Counted from the stretch's first letter, positions 26,430 through 35,385 are shown. The stretch is 64,000 bases of DNA from SB21 sp964415295 (GCA_964415295.1 CAYPYN010000005.1:186001-250000), one strand, 5' to 3'. The notes: a model not told the origin generated them from the sequence alone. Numbers and translations: made by a program.

Positions 26430-26493
26430 TTACTGACATGGGTTTTGCGGAGAGTGAAATGTTGTTCTTATTTGAATTAACCCATGTCAGTAA
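26430..26493. repeat. Perfect 15-bp inverted repeat pair 2
   Basis: TTACTGACATGGGTT (26430-26444) and AACCCATGTCAGTAA (26479-26493), 34 bases apart. Confidence 0.85.
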
Positions 26494-26544
26494 AAACGAA
26501 AAAAAACTTTTTTAGAAAACAAAAAAAAATTTTTTACAAGGCCT

Positions 26545-26709
26545 ATGCAACCGGTATCTATCGAAAAATGCCGTGAGATTTTGAAGAAACACGGAAAAAA
26601 TTACACCGACGAACAAATAAAAAGCGTTCTGAAACTCATTGAGGCCTTGCTTTCCCTTCCGGACGCTTGTAACTTTAAACCGAATCTAACCCTGAGCGTT
26701 GCATCATGA
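26545..26709 (+). CDS. 54-residue protein coupled to the recombinase
   Basis: The ATG at 26545 opens a 54-codon frame that ends as ATGA over the recombinase start (26706-26709). The product is basic and helical (CREILKKHGKNYTDEQIKSV). Short proteins of this type stand in front of recombinase genes in many elements of related bacteria; a role as a recombination accessory factor is only a guess. Confidence 0.6.
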   Translation: MQPVSIEKCREILKKHGKNYTDEQIKSVLKLIEALLSLPDACNFKPNLTLSVAS

Positions 26710-28289
26710 AAAAAGCGATTGTCTATCTGCGGGTATCGACCGATGAACAAGCCGAAGGTTATAGTCTCGGCTACCAAGAAGAACGTTTGGTATCCTACTG
26801 CGAGCGAAACGAGATCAATCCTGTTGTCATATTTCGTGAAGATGCGAGCGGCAAGACCATTGACGGCCGCCCGGAGTTAAAGAAGGCGCTGGATTACGCC
26901 AAGAAGAACAAAAAAGAGATCGATTACTTCCTTGTTTTGAAATGGGACCGTTTCTCACGTTCTGCCCACGATGCGTTTGTCTTGATAAAGCTTTTCGAGA
27001 ACTTGGGGATTACCGTACAAGCCATTGAACAGCCGATTGATTTTAACGTTCCCGAACAACTTGTCATGTTGGGCGTGTATATCACTTTCCCGGAAAGTGA
27101 GAACCGCAGAAGAAGCCTCAATATCCGGGGCGGTATCCGCAGGGCTAAGAAGCTTGGCCGTTATTGCACAGCCGCCCCGTTTGGATATTCCTACAAGAAG
27201 GACAGTTCGGGTAAAAAAGTCCTTGTCCCAAATGAAAAAGCGCACATCGTAAAAACCCTGTTCACCGAATTTGCCAAAGGAATCTACAGCTATGCAGAAC
27301 TAAGAAGATACTGCCGCAAGAACTTTAACCGTTATTTTACCAAAAACTACTTCAAGGATTTGCTCTCCAATGTAGTCTATGTTGGCAAAATCAAGATCGA
27401 CAAGCAAAACGATGAACCGGAACGTATTATTGACGGCGTTCACGAACCGATTATTGATTGGGAAACTTTTGAGACGGTCGGTATGATTCTGTCCGGAAAG
27501 AAACGGTCATGGAAGGTTGTGAAGGGTAATGAAAAGTATCCGCTCCGGGGTATGCTTATTTGTCCGCAGTGTGGCAACAATCTGACGGCGAGTTCTTCAC
27601 GAGGCAGAAATGCACATTTTGATTATTACCATTGCCGGAGACCATGCAACGAACGGAACAGATCGGAGTTAGTACACGAAGCGGTTCAGGAACTCGTAGG
27701 AAGCTACAAACTTGCGCCTGAATGGGCAGAGATTGCCCAAATTATGATTGAAAAGAAGATCAAAGAGAGCACCGCTCATTTTCGGCGTGAATCTAATTCA
27801 CTGCAAAGCGAGCTTCAAAAGATAGAAGAAAAGCTGTTACTGGTCGATGAGAAATTTGTCTTAGGTGAGCTAAACGCCGAATCGTATCAAAGACTCATGG
27901 CGAAATACGATCAGGAAAAAGTGGCACTGAAATTCCGTCTTGCAGAATACCAAAAACCAGACTCAGCGATCTTAGAGCAAACATCCTTCGGTCTGAATGT
28001 GCTTGCGAACCTTGACCGATACTATTTACAGGCTAATGCCCAAGCGAAGGTTCGACTTCTCGGTTCGATATTTCCGGGAAAACTGATTTACGAAAATGGG
28101 AAGTGTCGAACCGCCGAAATCAACCCCGCAGTGGAAATTTTATTTAACAAAATCAACAGCTTAAACAGCCCGAAAACAAAAATTCACGACCCGAAGATCG
28201 TGAATTTTGTAAATGTGGAGACGACGGGAATTGAACCCGTGTCCGAGAATAAGCTACTAAAGACGTCTACATGCGTAGACCTGTTTTGA
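26706..28289 (+). CDS. Large serine recombinase, element integrase
   Basis: The 527-residue protein has a resolvase catalytic domain with nucleophile Ser11 in YLRVSTDEQ, a recombinase domain (about 150-260), a zinc ribbon (C286, C289 and C312, C316 approximately) and a coiled coil (about 355-410). It would carry out integration and excision. The last 24 or so codons (from about residue 504) are antisense to the 3' end of tmRNA, giving the tell-tale VETTGIEP string, so the C-terminus is made by the attachment junction and would differ in the excised circle. The native end is thus uncertain. Confidence 0.88.
   Translation: MKKAIVYLRVSTDEQAEGYSLGYQEERLVSYCERNEINPVVIFREDASGKTIDGRPELKKALDYAKKNKKEIDYFLVLKWDRFSRSAHDAFVLIKLFENLGITVQAIEQPIDFNVPEQLVMLGVYITFPESENRRRSLNIRGGIRRAKKLGRYCTAAPFGYSYKKDSSGKKVLVPNEKAHIVKTLFTEFAKGIYSYAELRRYCRKNFNRYFTKNYFKDLLSNVVYVGKIKIDKQNDEPERIIDGVHEPIIDWETFETVGMILSGKKRSWKVVKGNEKYPLRGMLICPQCGNNLTASSSRGRNAHFDYYHCRRPCNERNRSELVHEAVQELVGSYKLAPEWAEIAQIMIEKKIKESTAHFRRESNSLQSELQKIEEKLLLVDEKFVLGELNAESYQRLMAKYDQEKVALKFRLAEYQKPDSAILEQTSFGLNVLANLDRYYLQANAQAKVRLLGSIFPGKLIYENGKCRTAEINPAVEILFNKINSLNSPKTKIHDPKIVNFVNVETTGIEPVSENKLLKTSTCVDLF
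28179..28208 (-). terminator. Terminator of tmRNA, inside the recombinase frame
   Basis: Read on the minus strand, AAAATTCACGA and TCGTGAATTTT (11-bp arms, 8-base loop) are followed by T-rich sequence. It starts 5 bases after the tmRNA 3' end. The same bases encode residues near 492-501 of the recombinase on the other strand. Confidence 0.7.
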
Positions 28290-28290
28290 T
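28200..28290. other. Likely right attachment site (attR) in ssrA
   Basis: The element's recombinase gene overlaps the 3' tmRNA segment. The tRNA-like end GGTTCAATTCCC is intact, but the encoded end after the discriminator A reads CAT in place of CCA, as expected either for an unencoded CCA or for a junction. The exact core cannot be fixed without the left copy. Confidence 0.55.
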
Positions 28291-28591
28291 TTTAACTGAT
28301 CCATAAAAAACGGCCAAAAAACGAATCAGCGAGCTCGATACTCCGCTTTTGGCGGAGTGTTCGCCTTTGTCCTCCGAGCATTGGACATTAGCTAGTTTGT
28401 CTGAAATGACATTTTAACAAACCCCAACAAACGGGAGTAAGTTAAAACGGACTGCAGGAAATTAATCCTTAGGCAGCCAATGCATAAGCATTGTTGTTGT
28501 TTGTCTTTTTTCCGCTTATTTAACGCGCACACAGAAAAAGCGCGGCACGCAACCCTTAGCGACCTAAACCCGTCGAATCCAGTTCGTCCCC
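28216..28591 (-). ncRNA. ssrA: Transfer-messenger RNA (tmRNA)
   Basis: The minus strand begins GGGGACGAACTGGATTCGAC at 28591 and ends GGTTCAATTCCCGTCGTCTCCA at 28216 (quoted only in outline), forming a 7-bp acceptor stem (GGGGACG with CGTCTCC). A tag frame at 28469-28513 reads GKKTNNNNAYALAA then TAA; the resume codon GGA is my choice and could be off by a few codons. The AYALAA end is the proteolysis signal. tmRNA frees stalled ribosomes with SmpB. CCA is not encoded in full. The gene is the integration target of the element on its 3' side. Confidence 0.93.
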
Positions 28592-28680
28592 AATATTTTC
28601 AATGAACAAAGGTCATGAATAATGAACACTATATGTAACGGGCCAAGCAATCAGAAATTCCGTTTTCAATAGTAACGAAT

Positions 28681-28703
28681 AAAAAAACAGCCCGAAGGCC
28701 GTT
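28681..28703 (-). terminator. Terminator after tRNA-Lys
   Basis: On the minus strand AACGGCC, a TTCG loop and GGCTGTT are followed by five or more T. The C(UUCG)G loop is very stable. It closes the tRNA-Lys transcript before tmRNA. Confidence 0.85.
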
Positions 28704-28734
28704 TATTATTCATACTCATTATTCGTTGAGTTTG

Positions 28735-28807
28735 TGCGACCACAAGGAATCGAACCTTGAACCTAATGATTAAGAGTCATTTGCTCTGCCAATTGAGCTA
28801 TGGTCGC
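28735..28807 (-). tRNA. tRNA-Lys, anticodon CTT
   Basis: The minus strand folds as a full cloverleaf: acceptor GCGACCA with TGGTCGC, D arm with AGCTCAATTGGCAGAGC, anticodon stem AATGA/TCATT with loop CTCTTAA (anticodon CTT), and T arm with GGTTCGATTCC. Discriminator A at 28735; CCA is not encoded. Confidence 0.95.
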
Positions 28808-28871
28808 GGCCATTAAGAACGGGGCAAATCTATACAAAAAGACCTTGCCATGCAAGATTTTTCTCATGAGG

Positions 28872-31800
28872 CTAATCGGCATCGGTACGGCCGGATGAGA
28901 GAACGTTGTGGAGCAGGATCTTGAATTCTTCTATTGCATAAGGTTTTACGATAAAACCCGAAAAGCCGAATTTCTGATATTCCGACATGACCGGGTCGTT
29001 GGAATAACCGCTGGCAACTATAATCTTGGCTTTGGGATCGTATTCCAGCAATTTTCTTGTCGCTTCTTTTCCTCCCATTCCACCGGGAATCGTCAGATCC
29101 ATGATCACGGCGTCAAAGGGTTTACCGGATTCTCTGGCTTCCTGATATATTCGGAGTGCATCTTTCCCTTCGGACGCGGATTCGGATTCGTAACCCAGCC
29201 TGTTCAAAATACGCGAGGTGATCTCCCTGATATCGGCTTCATCATCCACTATCAGAATTCGTCCATGTCCGACACCGATGGCCATCTTAGGCTCCTTCTT
29301 TTCAACAAATGAATGGCCGGAAGCAGGTAATAGTATGATGAATTTACTGCCCTCTCCCAGATTCGATTCTACTGAAATGTAACCATCGTGATTCTTTATA
29401 ATGGAGTAGCAGGTGGCCAAGCCTAAACCGCTCCCTTTTTGTTTCGTCGTAAAATAAGGATCAAAGATCTTTGACAGGTGTTCTTCCGGAATCCCAACAC
29501 CCTGATCTTTGAAAGTGATCTTCACGTAATTGCCGCTCTTCATATTGCCCGTCGGATCGTCCACGCTTGTGTTTTCCGCAAATATCTTTATCACCCCTCC
29601 GACCGGCATGGCGTGAACAGAATTGATGACGAGATTATGAATGACCTGGCTGATCTGGCCCTGGTCAATATCCACCGGCCATAGATCCTCCGCAATCTGA
29701 TATTCGCATAAGACATTTGAGCCGCGTATCATGAAGTCGGCCGATTCACGTATCAATTCCCCAATGGAAGACGTCTTTCTGATTGGATTTCCACCCCGGG
29801 AAAATGTGAGCAGTTGCTGGGTGAGTTCCTTCGCGCGGAAAGTCGATTTTTCAGATTTGTTTAATATATCAATCAGGCGTTGCTTGTTGTTCGATTCCAG
29901 TTCCATTTTTGCCAAGGCGATATTGCCCAGTACGGCCGTCAGAATGTTGTTGAAATCGTGCGCAATGCCGCCGGCCAAAAGACCCACGGACTCCAGTTTC
30001 ATCGCCTTGATCCGCTCCGATTCCATTTTGCGCTTATCCGTCACATCCCGAAAAACGATAACCGTCCCCACGATCTTGCCGTCCTTATCTCTGATAAGAG
30101 CTCCACTATCGGCTATTAGCCTCTCCTCCCCGCTCTTCGCCACAAGAAGCGAATCATTGAGCATTTCAAAAATCCCGTTGGATGCAATGATCTTCGGGAT
30201 GGGGCTTTCCATTCTCTCTCTCGTATGTGGATCAAAGGCATTAAGTATGTGTTCGATCGGCAATCCTGAGGCCGCCTCCTGGGTCCATCCGGTCAAGGTT
30301 TCGGCCACTTTATTCATTAAGATAATATTCCCTTGCACATCGGTCGTGATCACACCATCCCCGATCGAGCGCAAAGTAACCATCAGCAATTCTTTTTCTT
30401 CCGAGAGAGCCGCTTCGGCTTTCTTCCTTTGTGTGATATCGTAATACACGCCCTGAATGGCCGGCTGATTCTTCCATTGGATTTTGGCTACCGATGCTTC
30501 CAGGAATAGTCTTTGTCCGTTCTTGGTGATCATACTGAGTTCATATCGGCCTTCGATCTCTTCGCCTCGTTTTCTCTTTTCCCGTCGTTCATTCACCATG
30601 GGGCAGTCTTCAGGGGCAATCAGATTTATATAATCGAATCCGGGAGTCAATATTTCCTGCCGGCCGTACCCGAACAATTTTTCCCAGGCTTCATTCACCA
30701 AAGCCAATCGGTCGTTTTGAATGATATAGATTGGATTTGTAGATTGTTCAATCAAAGTCCGATACTGCTCCTCACTTTCCCTGAGCGCTTCCTCGGCGTT
30801 TTTTCGTTCGGTAATGTCGTACGTGATAAATTGCAGGGCCGGCTGATCGTTGTACGTTATCTTTGAGATAACGGATGAATACCAATGAACCCGTCCGGCT
30901 TTGTCAATAAAACGGTTTTCGATCGTTTCAGAATATTCTTCAGGACCGGCGATAAACTTTCTGATAAAGACGGCGACTTTTTTGCGGTCATCGGGATGAA
31001 TGAATGGGTTGTCCTCTTGAACAAATCTAAAGTCTTCCATCCTGTAGCCGGTCTGCCTTTCCAGCGAAGGATTGGCGTACAGCATTCGCATGGAATAATC
31101 CGTGATAAAAATAGTATCGTGGAAAGACTCCACAAACGTACGGTAGCGGCTTTCGCTGTGGAACAGGTTTTCGTATAATTGCGCATTTTCGATCACAGTG
31201 GCCGCGGTGCCTGCAAACGCTGTCAACAGCCGGAGGTCATCTTCCGAAAAAGCGTCCGTTTTTTCGGTCGTTTCCAGAGATATGACACCTATAATCCTTT
31301 TTTTTGTGATCAGTGGCGTCACAATAGCGCTCTTCAGTCTTCGGATCTCGTCGATCTCCCCGTGGTATGCATAGGCACTGACATCGGGAACAAGAACGCC
31401 GCGGTTTTCACGAATGGCAAGCCCTCCGTAACCCTGATCGATACTCAGCCTTAATCTCTGGATTCGCGGGTCGGTATATCCGAAGAGGGCGCCAACGAAG
31501 ACCTCTTTCGTTTTTTCTTCGTAGAGCATTACGGCTCCCTTTTCGGCCGCCGGAATGGTCGATTTAAGCGTTTGTAACATGTTCTCCAGCAAAGGTTTTA
31601 CTTCGAGCGTACTTCCGAGCAATCCGCTTACTTTAGCGAGAGCTTCCAGTTCACGCACGTATTGCGTATTCTTTCTTTCGAGTTTTTTTCGTTCGGAAGC
31701 TTCGAGTGCAATCGAAACCATATCCGCGGTCGCTCTTGCATACTCCTTGTCTTCGGTCATCCACTCGCGCTCACTACCCAATGTCTCATGGCAGATCACA

Positions 31801-33428
31801 CCGGTCACATTTCCATTCCGCCAGATCGGCACATCCATCAGGGATCGTTTACCTTTTCCATCGGGTTTCGTCCTGTCAAACTCATGAATCAATTTCTTGT
31901 TTATCAGATTCCCTGTAGTTACTATCCGGTTTTCCTTGATCTCGTCGAAATAAACATGAAAATCGCTAAGCTTTAGACTATCGCGGTATTCGTAGGCATC
32001 CGTTTTTGAATTATACTGATGATGACATCTAAGAAACGCTCCCTGCTCGTCCAGAAACCAGACGCTGACCTTGTCAACACCTATCGTGCGGGCGTTGACT
32101 TTGGAAATGTTCCTGACGACCAACTCCAGTTCGGCGTAATCCATTCTTGAGAGTTCGAGCAGCGCAGACTGGTAACGCAGGGTTTTGTCAACGCGCTCTC
32201 TTTCCGCATCCTGCGCTTTTTGCCTATCGGTCATGTCGCGAAAGATACCGTGTACGATCTTTCGGCCCCCGAATTCAGAGATGCTGGAACTTATTTCTAC
32301 AGGGATCTTTCTTCCATCGGCGTGTTGTACGTAAAAATAGTCCGTAGTCCCATGGTGGCCCCTTGCCTGTTTTTGGAAAGCATCTCTGGATCTCTCATTT
32401 TCCTCGGGGGGATGCAATTGCGTCTGATGGAGTCCGATTATTCTTTCTATCGGCAGGCCGAGAAGTTCTTCGGCCTTCTTATTGGCGTTGATCAAGATAC
32501 CGCTTTCGGCATCGGCAACTATGATCGCGTCGTTGGCCGTTTCAATAAGTTTACGGTAGGTTTCTTCGGACTGACGGAGAGCCAATTCCCTTTCTTGTCT
32601 CTTGATGATCTCTTTTTTGAGTTTGGCATTTGTTCTGGTTAGTTCTTTAGTCCGTTCCTCAACGCGAATCTCCAGTTCATCCAATGTCTTTCTCAATTCA
32701 TCTTCCGCCATTTTGCGGCTGAAGAAACCCGGAATCTCGTATTTGGTGATCTTTTTGGAATAAACCGGACTGGATTTGATATAGTCCTTGATGAATTCTT
32801 CAATCCTGGACGGGTGTCCCATGATAAAACGGCAGTGATCGTCGCCTTTAGCCTTGCACATGATCTCCGTGGCCACCAGTTTCACACCGAAACTTTCTTC
32901 GCACCAACCGGAGGAATAACCCGAATTCATGATACAAACAGGGAAATCCACCTTTTTCTTGGCCTTTATCCAGGAGTCGGATTCAAAAGAATACGGATGG
33001 TCGTATAGCAGATAATAATTCTCATCCGGGCTGGGTTTGCTTTGAGGAAGGATGTCCACGAAGGCCCAACCCGAATGCGCAAAATGTATCGGGCCGGCCG
33101 AGAGCCGTTCGATAGGATCCTTGAGTTTCATTTTCTTATGAAACGCCCTGGCGTCCGCTACGCCGATCGCATGCGCTATGTCAAAAAGGAGGCTTCGTGC
33201 TACGGCCAGAGCCTCTTCCTCATTTTTATCTTTGTAAGTCTTCTTGATCATTTCAAAGAACTCGACGGACATCGATGCTGCGCGAACAAAAATGTAGCGC
33301 TGACCGAATATTTCGATCGTACCTTTCCGGGCATTTTCGCGCCGTTCCTTGAAATACCGGCTTACGAAATCCTGAGCCCGGGAAAAAATAGGTTCGAATT
33401 CTTTGGGTACTTTAACCGATTTCGCCAT
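28872..33428 (-). CDS. Hybrid histidine kinase with XylR_N/V4R head, PAS and GAF domains
   Basis: The 1518-residue protein has no clear membrane segment. Residues 1-225 resemble the XylR N-terminal plus V4R fold (YSSGWCEESFGV, then CKAKGDDHCRF), a small-molecule sensor seen in activators of aromatic catabolism. It is followed by a coiled coil, a PAS domain (about 285-410), two GAF-like domains (about 420-760), three further PAS domains (about 765-1130), the HisKA H-box GGIAHDFNN, a HATPase domain (GVGIPEEHLSKIFDPYFT) and a C-terminal receiver (VIMDLTIPG). It should pass signals by autophosphorylation and may also answer through its own receiver. No partner regulator is adjacent. Confidence 0.88.
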   Translation of the reverse strand: MAKSVKVPKEFEPIFSRAQDFVSRYFKERRENARKGTIEIFGQRYIFVRAASMSVEFFEMIKKTYKDKNEEEALAVARSLLFDIAHAIGVADARAFHKKMKLKDPIERLSAGPIHFAHSGWAFVDILPQSKPSPDENYYLLYDHPYSFESDSWIKAKKKVDFPVCIMNSGYSSGWCEESFGVKLVATEIMCKAKGDDHCRFIMGHPSRIEEFIKDYIKSSPVYSKKITKYEIPGFFSRKMAEDELRKTLDELEIRVEERTKELTRTNAKLKKEIIKRQERELALRQSEETYRKLIETANDAIIVADAESGILINANKKAEELLGLPIERIIGLHQTQLHPPEENERSRDAFQKQARGHHGTTDYFYVQHADGRKIPVEISSSISEFGGRKIVHGIFRDMTDRQKAQDAERERVDKTLRYQSALLELSRMDYAELELVVRNISKVNARTIGVDKVSVWFLDEQGAFLRCHHQYNSKTDAYEYRDSLKLSDFHVYFDEIKENRIVTTGNLINKKLIHEFDRTKPDGKGKRSLMDVPIWRNGNVTGVICHETLGSEREWMTEDKEYARATADMVSIALEASERKKLERKNTQYVRELEALAKVSGLLGSTLEVKPLLENMLQTLKSTIPAAEKGAVMLYEEKTKEVFVGALFGYTDPRIQRLRLSIDQGYGGLAIRENRGVLVPDVSAYAYHGEIDEIRRLKSAIVTPLITKKRIIGVISLETTEKTDAFSEDDLRLLTAFAGTAATVIENAQLYENLFHSESRYRTFVESFHDTIFITDYSMRMLYANPSLERQTGYRMEDFRFVQEDNPFIHPDDRKKVAVFIRKFIAGPEEYSETIENRFIDKAGRVHWYSSVISKITYNDQPALQFITYDITERKNAEEALRESEEQYRTLIEQSTNPIYIIQNDRLALVNEAWEKLFGYGRQEILTPGFDYINLIAPEDCPMVNERREKRKRGEEIEGRYELSMITKNGQRLFLEASVAKIQWKNQPAIQGVYYDITQRKKAEAALSEEKELLMVTLRSIGDGVITTDVQGNIILMNKVAETLTGWTQEAASGLPIEHILNAFDPHTRERMESPIPKIIASNGIFEMLNDSLLVAKSGEERLIADSGALIRDKDGKIVGTVIVFRDVTDKRKMESERIKAMKLESVGLLAGGIAHDFNNILTAVLGNIALAKMELESNNKQRLIDILNKSEKSTFRAKELTQQLLTFSRGGNPIRKTSSIGELIRESADFMIRGSNVLCEYQIAEDLWPVDIDQGQISQVIHNLVINSVHAMPVGGVIKIFAENTSVDDPTGNMKSGNYVKITFKDQGVGIPEEHLSKIFDPYFTTKQKGSGLGLATCYSIIKNHDGYISVESNLGEGSKFIILLPASGHSFVEKKEPKMAIGVGHGRILIVDDEADIREITSRILNRLGYESESASEGKDALRIYQEARESGKPFDAVIMDLTIPGGMGGKEATRKLLEYDPKAKIIVASGYSNDPVMSEYQKFGFSGFIVKPYAIEEFKILLHNVLSSGRTDAD

Positions 33429-33447
33429 AGGTTCTTATATGAAAAAA

Positions 33448-34236
33448 TCAAAAGCGCACATGGATCCCATTGGTTAACGATACATCGTACCTTTTCACAT
33501 CCGGCGGCGGCTCGTGATCGTATCGGAAAATAAAAGAAGCGGTAAACGCAAAGGACTTGGTCAGACTTACCGTCAACATGCTTTCATCCAGTATCCGAAA
33601 GTCCGATCGGTGCTTCAAAGCAGCCTGAAAATAAGTACTCGTGATAAATGAAATCCGATCATCCAACTGCCGATGGATCGAGGCGTAACTGGTAGACCGC
33701 ACCAGCGTTCTATTGTCTTTGGGGGATGAGGTAATTTCGCGTTCGTACATCAGACCGGTACCGAGACCAAGAACAAACTTACTCTTCTGGTCCGTTTCTG
33801 TGTTTCCGATCCTTCTTATTTCATAGCGCATTCCACCGCCCGCCAGCTGCCGGTCTTTCAGGGAAATCATCTTGTTGAATTCTCTTTGTCCGAATATCTC
33901 GGCAATCCACCGTTCACTCAGATCACGGGTAATTCTGGTATGAACAAATCCTTTGTCAGAGAAGATCTCCCCGCCGCTTTTCCCTCTCTCATAATTGACG
34001 ATCAAAAAGGAGTAATAACGGGCCGACAGCCAATCCAGACGGTAATTCCCGGAAACTTTATACTGATCGGAATTACCGGCAAGAAGTCCTAGTCCAAATC
34101 CGACCGTATGCTGAAATCCTCTTTCGGCTTCGTTGTTCCGCATTTTTTCTGTATTGACCTGCCCGAATAATTGCGGATTCGTATGGAATGGTAAAAGGAA
34201 AATAAGAACGATATATGGAATTGCATGTCTCGGCAT
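33448..34236 (-). CDS. DUF481-type outer-membrane protein
   Basis: The 262-residue protein has a signal peptide (about 1-26) and alternating short beta strands rich in Tyr, Phe and Arg, including GNYRLDWLSARY and an aromatic C-terminal residue (HVRF) typical for outer-membrane barrels. The pattern of repeated strands with SKFVLGLGTGLMYERE in the middle fits the DUF481 family, which are salt- or stress-induced outer-membrane proteins of unknown role. It ends 19 bases before the kinase start on the same strand. Confidence 0.72.
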   Translation of the reverse strand: MPRHAIPYIVLIFLLPFHTNPQLFGQVNTEKMRNNEAERGFQHTVGFGLGLLAGNSDQYKVSGNYRLDWLSARYYSFLIVNYERGKSGGEIFSDKGFVHTRITRDLSERWIAEIFGQREFNKMISLKDRQLAGGGMRYEIRRIGNTETDQKSKFVLGLGTGLMYEREITSSPKDNRTLVRSTSYASIHRQLDDRISFITSTYFQAALKHRSDFRILDESMLTVSLTKSFAFTASFIFRYDHEPPPDVKRYDVSLTNGIHVRF

Positions 34237-34408
34237 AGATCCAATATCTCGATTGCTTTTCAGACGAGGTTAGAAGAAATGTGGGTTACAAAAATATAAC
34301 ATAATTTTTCTCCCATTCACAAGCGAATTTTGCCCCCAAATTATCTCTTGAAAGTCACGTTCCCGCGAAGTATACTTTTGAGGTTTTTGAAAATCTTCGT
34401 TGACGGCT
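34237..34408. promoter_or_regulatory. Divergent promoter region
   Basis: 172 bases separate the DUF481 gene (minus) from coaA (plus), so both promoters must lie here. The sequence is AT-rich near 34270-34320. I cannot assign boxes with confidence. Confidence 0.35.
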
Positions 34409-35350
34409 ATGCAGAGAAATTTCTCGCCATACCTGCGTTTTTCCAGAAAGGAATGGGCCAAACTAAGGGCCAATACCCCGCTGCCTTTATCTGAATCCGA
34501 ACTGAATGAACTCCACGGAATCAATGAAAAAGTATCATTGCGCGAGGTCGTGGAAATCTATCTTCCTCTCTCCCGCCTGCTGAACCTTTACGTAGGAGCC
34601 ACGCAGGAACTTTATAAGGCCACCGATAAATTCCTCTCCAGCCGTTTTTCCAAAGTCCCTTACGTGATCGGTATTGCCGGCAGCGTGGCGGTCGGCAAAA
34701 GCACCGCGGCGCGCATTCTCCAGGCCCTTTTGGCGCGATGGCCTAATCACCCCAAAGTTGATCTCGTGACCACCGACGGCTTTCTCTACCCCAACCGGAT
34801 ACTGGAAAGACGCGGGATCATGCACCGAAAAGGCTTTCCGGAAAGTTACGATCTCAAGAAACTCGTCCGTTTCGTCGCCGACGTCAAGTCCGGCCGCAAT
34901 GAGGTCACGGCGCCGATCTATTCGCACGTAACGTATGATATCGTACCAGGCAAAGTACAAACCGTAAAACACCCCGATATCGTGATCATCGAAGGATTGA
35001 ACGTGCTGCAAAGTAATGGACATTCCTCGGTTCATAAACCCCAGGTATTCCTTTCCGATTTTTTTGATTTTTCGATTTACGTGGATGCCGACGAAAAGGA
35101 AATCATCCGCTGGTATGTTGACCGCTTTCTGACTCTGAGACGCACTATTTTCCGTGACAATGCATCCTACTTTCACCGATTCTCCAAACTGACCATAGCG
35201 GAATCAAGACAGCTGGCGAAAGAGATCTGGGTCAACATCAACGGTCTCAATCTGAAGGAAAACATCCTGCCGACACGCAGCCGCGCGCACCTGATCCTTA
35301 AGAAGGGCCCGAATCATAAAGTGGAATATGTCAAGTTGAGGAAGTTGTAG
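34409..35350 (+). CDS. coaA: Pantothenate kinase, type I
   Basis: The 313-residue enzyme phosphorylates pantothenate in the first step of coenzyme A synthesis. It shows the CoaA opening (FSPYLRFSRKEWAKL), the P-loop GIAGSVAVGKST, the VTTDGFLYPN motif and the PDIVIIEGLNVLQ segment; length is normal for the family. I use the ATG at 34409 rather than the TTG three codons upstream. It is followed by a strong terminator. Confidence 0.95.
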   Translation: MQRNFSPYLRFSRKEWAKLRANTPLPLSESELNELHGINEKVSLREVVEIYLPLSRLLNLYVGATQELYKATDKFLSSRFSKVPYVIGIAGSVAVGKSTAARILQALLARWPNHPKVDLVTTDGFLYPNRILERRGIMHRKGFPESYDLKKLVRFVADVKSGRNEVTAPIYSHVTYDIVPGKVQTVKHPDIVIIEGLNVLQSNGHSSVHKPQVFLSDFFDFSIYVDADEKEIIRWYVDRFLTLRRTIFRDNASYFHRFSKLTIAESRQLAKEIWVNINGLNLKENILPTRSRAHLILKKGPNHKVEYVKLRKL

Positions 35351-35385
35351 AGGATAAAGACGGACAACCGGCAGAACAAAAGAAA

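Larger units (their letters stand above)
26281..26544. other. Non-coding inverted-repeat region, candidate origin
   Basis: Four copies of a motif close to TTTACTGWCATGGKTT lie in alternating orientation, with CATG cores at 26327, 26363, 26437 and 26483. Copies three and four form a perfect 15-bp inverted repeat (26430-26444 and 26479-26493, AACCCATGTCAGTAA). An A/T-only stretch follows at about 26500-26535. Position between a primase-helicase and a recombinase suits a replication origin; a regulatory site for the recombinase gene is the alternative. Confidence 0.55.
1..28213. mobile_element. Right part of an integrated mobile element (prophage- or ICE-like) in ssrA
   Basis: The region ends exactly against the 3' end of the tmRNA gene, and the last gene before that boundary is a large serine recombinase. 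Inside lie phage-style genes (small membrane proteins, a coiled-coil protein, a large polyvalent protein, an S24 repressor with operators, primase-helicase) plus two cargo blocks, defence and metal efflux. Gene orientation is almost wholly rightward except the repressor. No capsid, terminase, relaxase or type IV secretion gene is visible, so whether it is a prophage, a satellite or an ICE cannot be decided here. The left end and its duplicated att site are outside the window. Confidence 0.8.

Noticed and set aside
28214..28289. Treating the recombinase tail VETTGIEP as a conserved domain
   Set aside because: This string is the translated antisense of a tRNA-like 3' end and appears wherever a frame runs into such a gene.
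31179..32642. Several plus-strand frames opposite the large kinase
   Set aside because: They are antisense shadows of a gene with strong domain evidence.
34400..34408. TTG start for coaA
   Set aside because: An ATG three codons later matches the family start; the TTG adds nothing.
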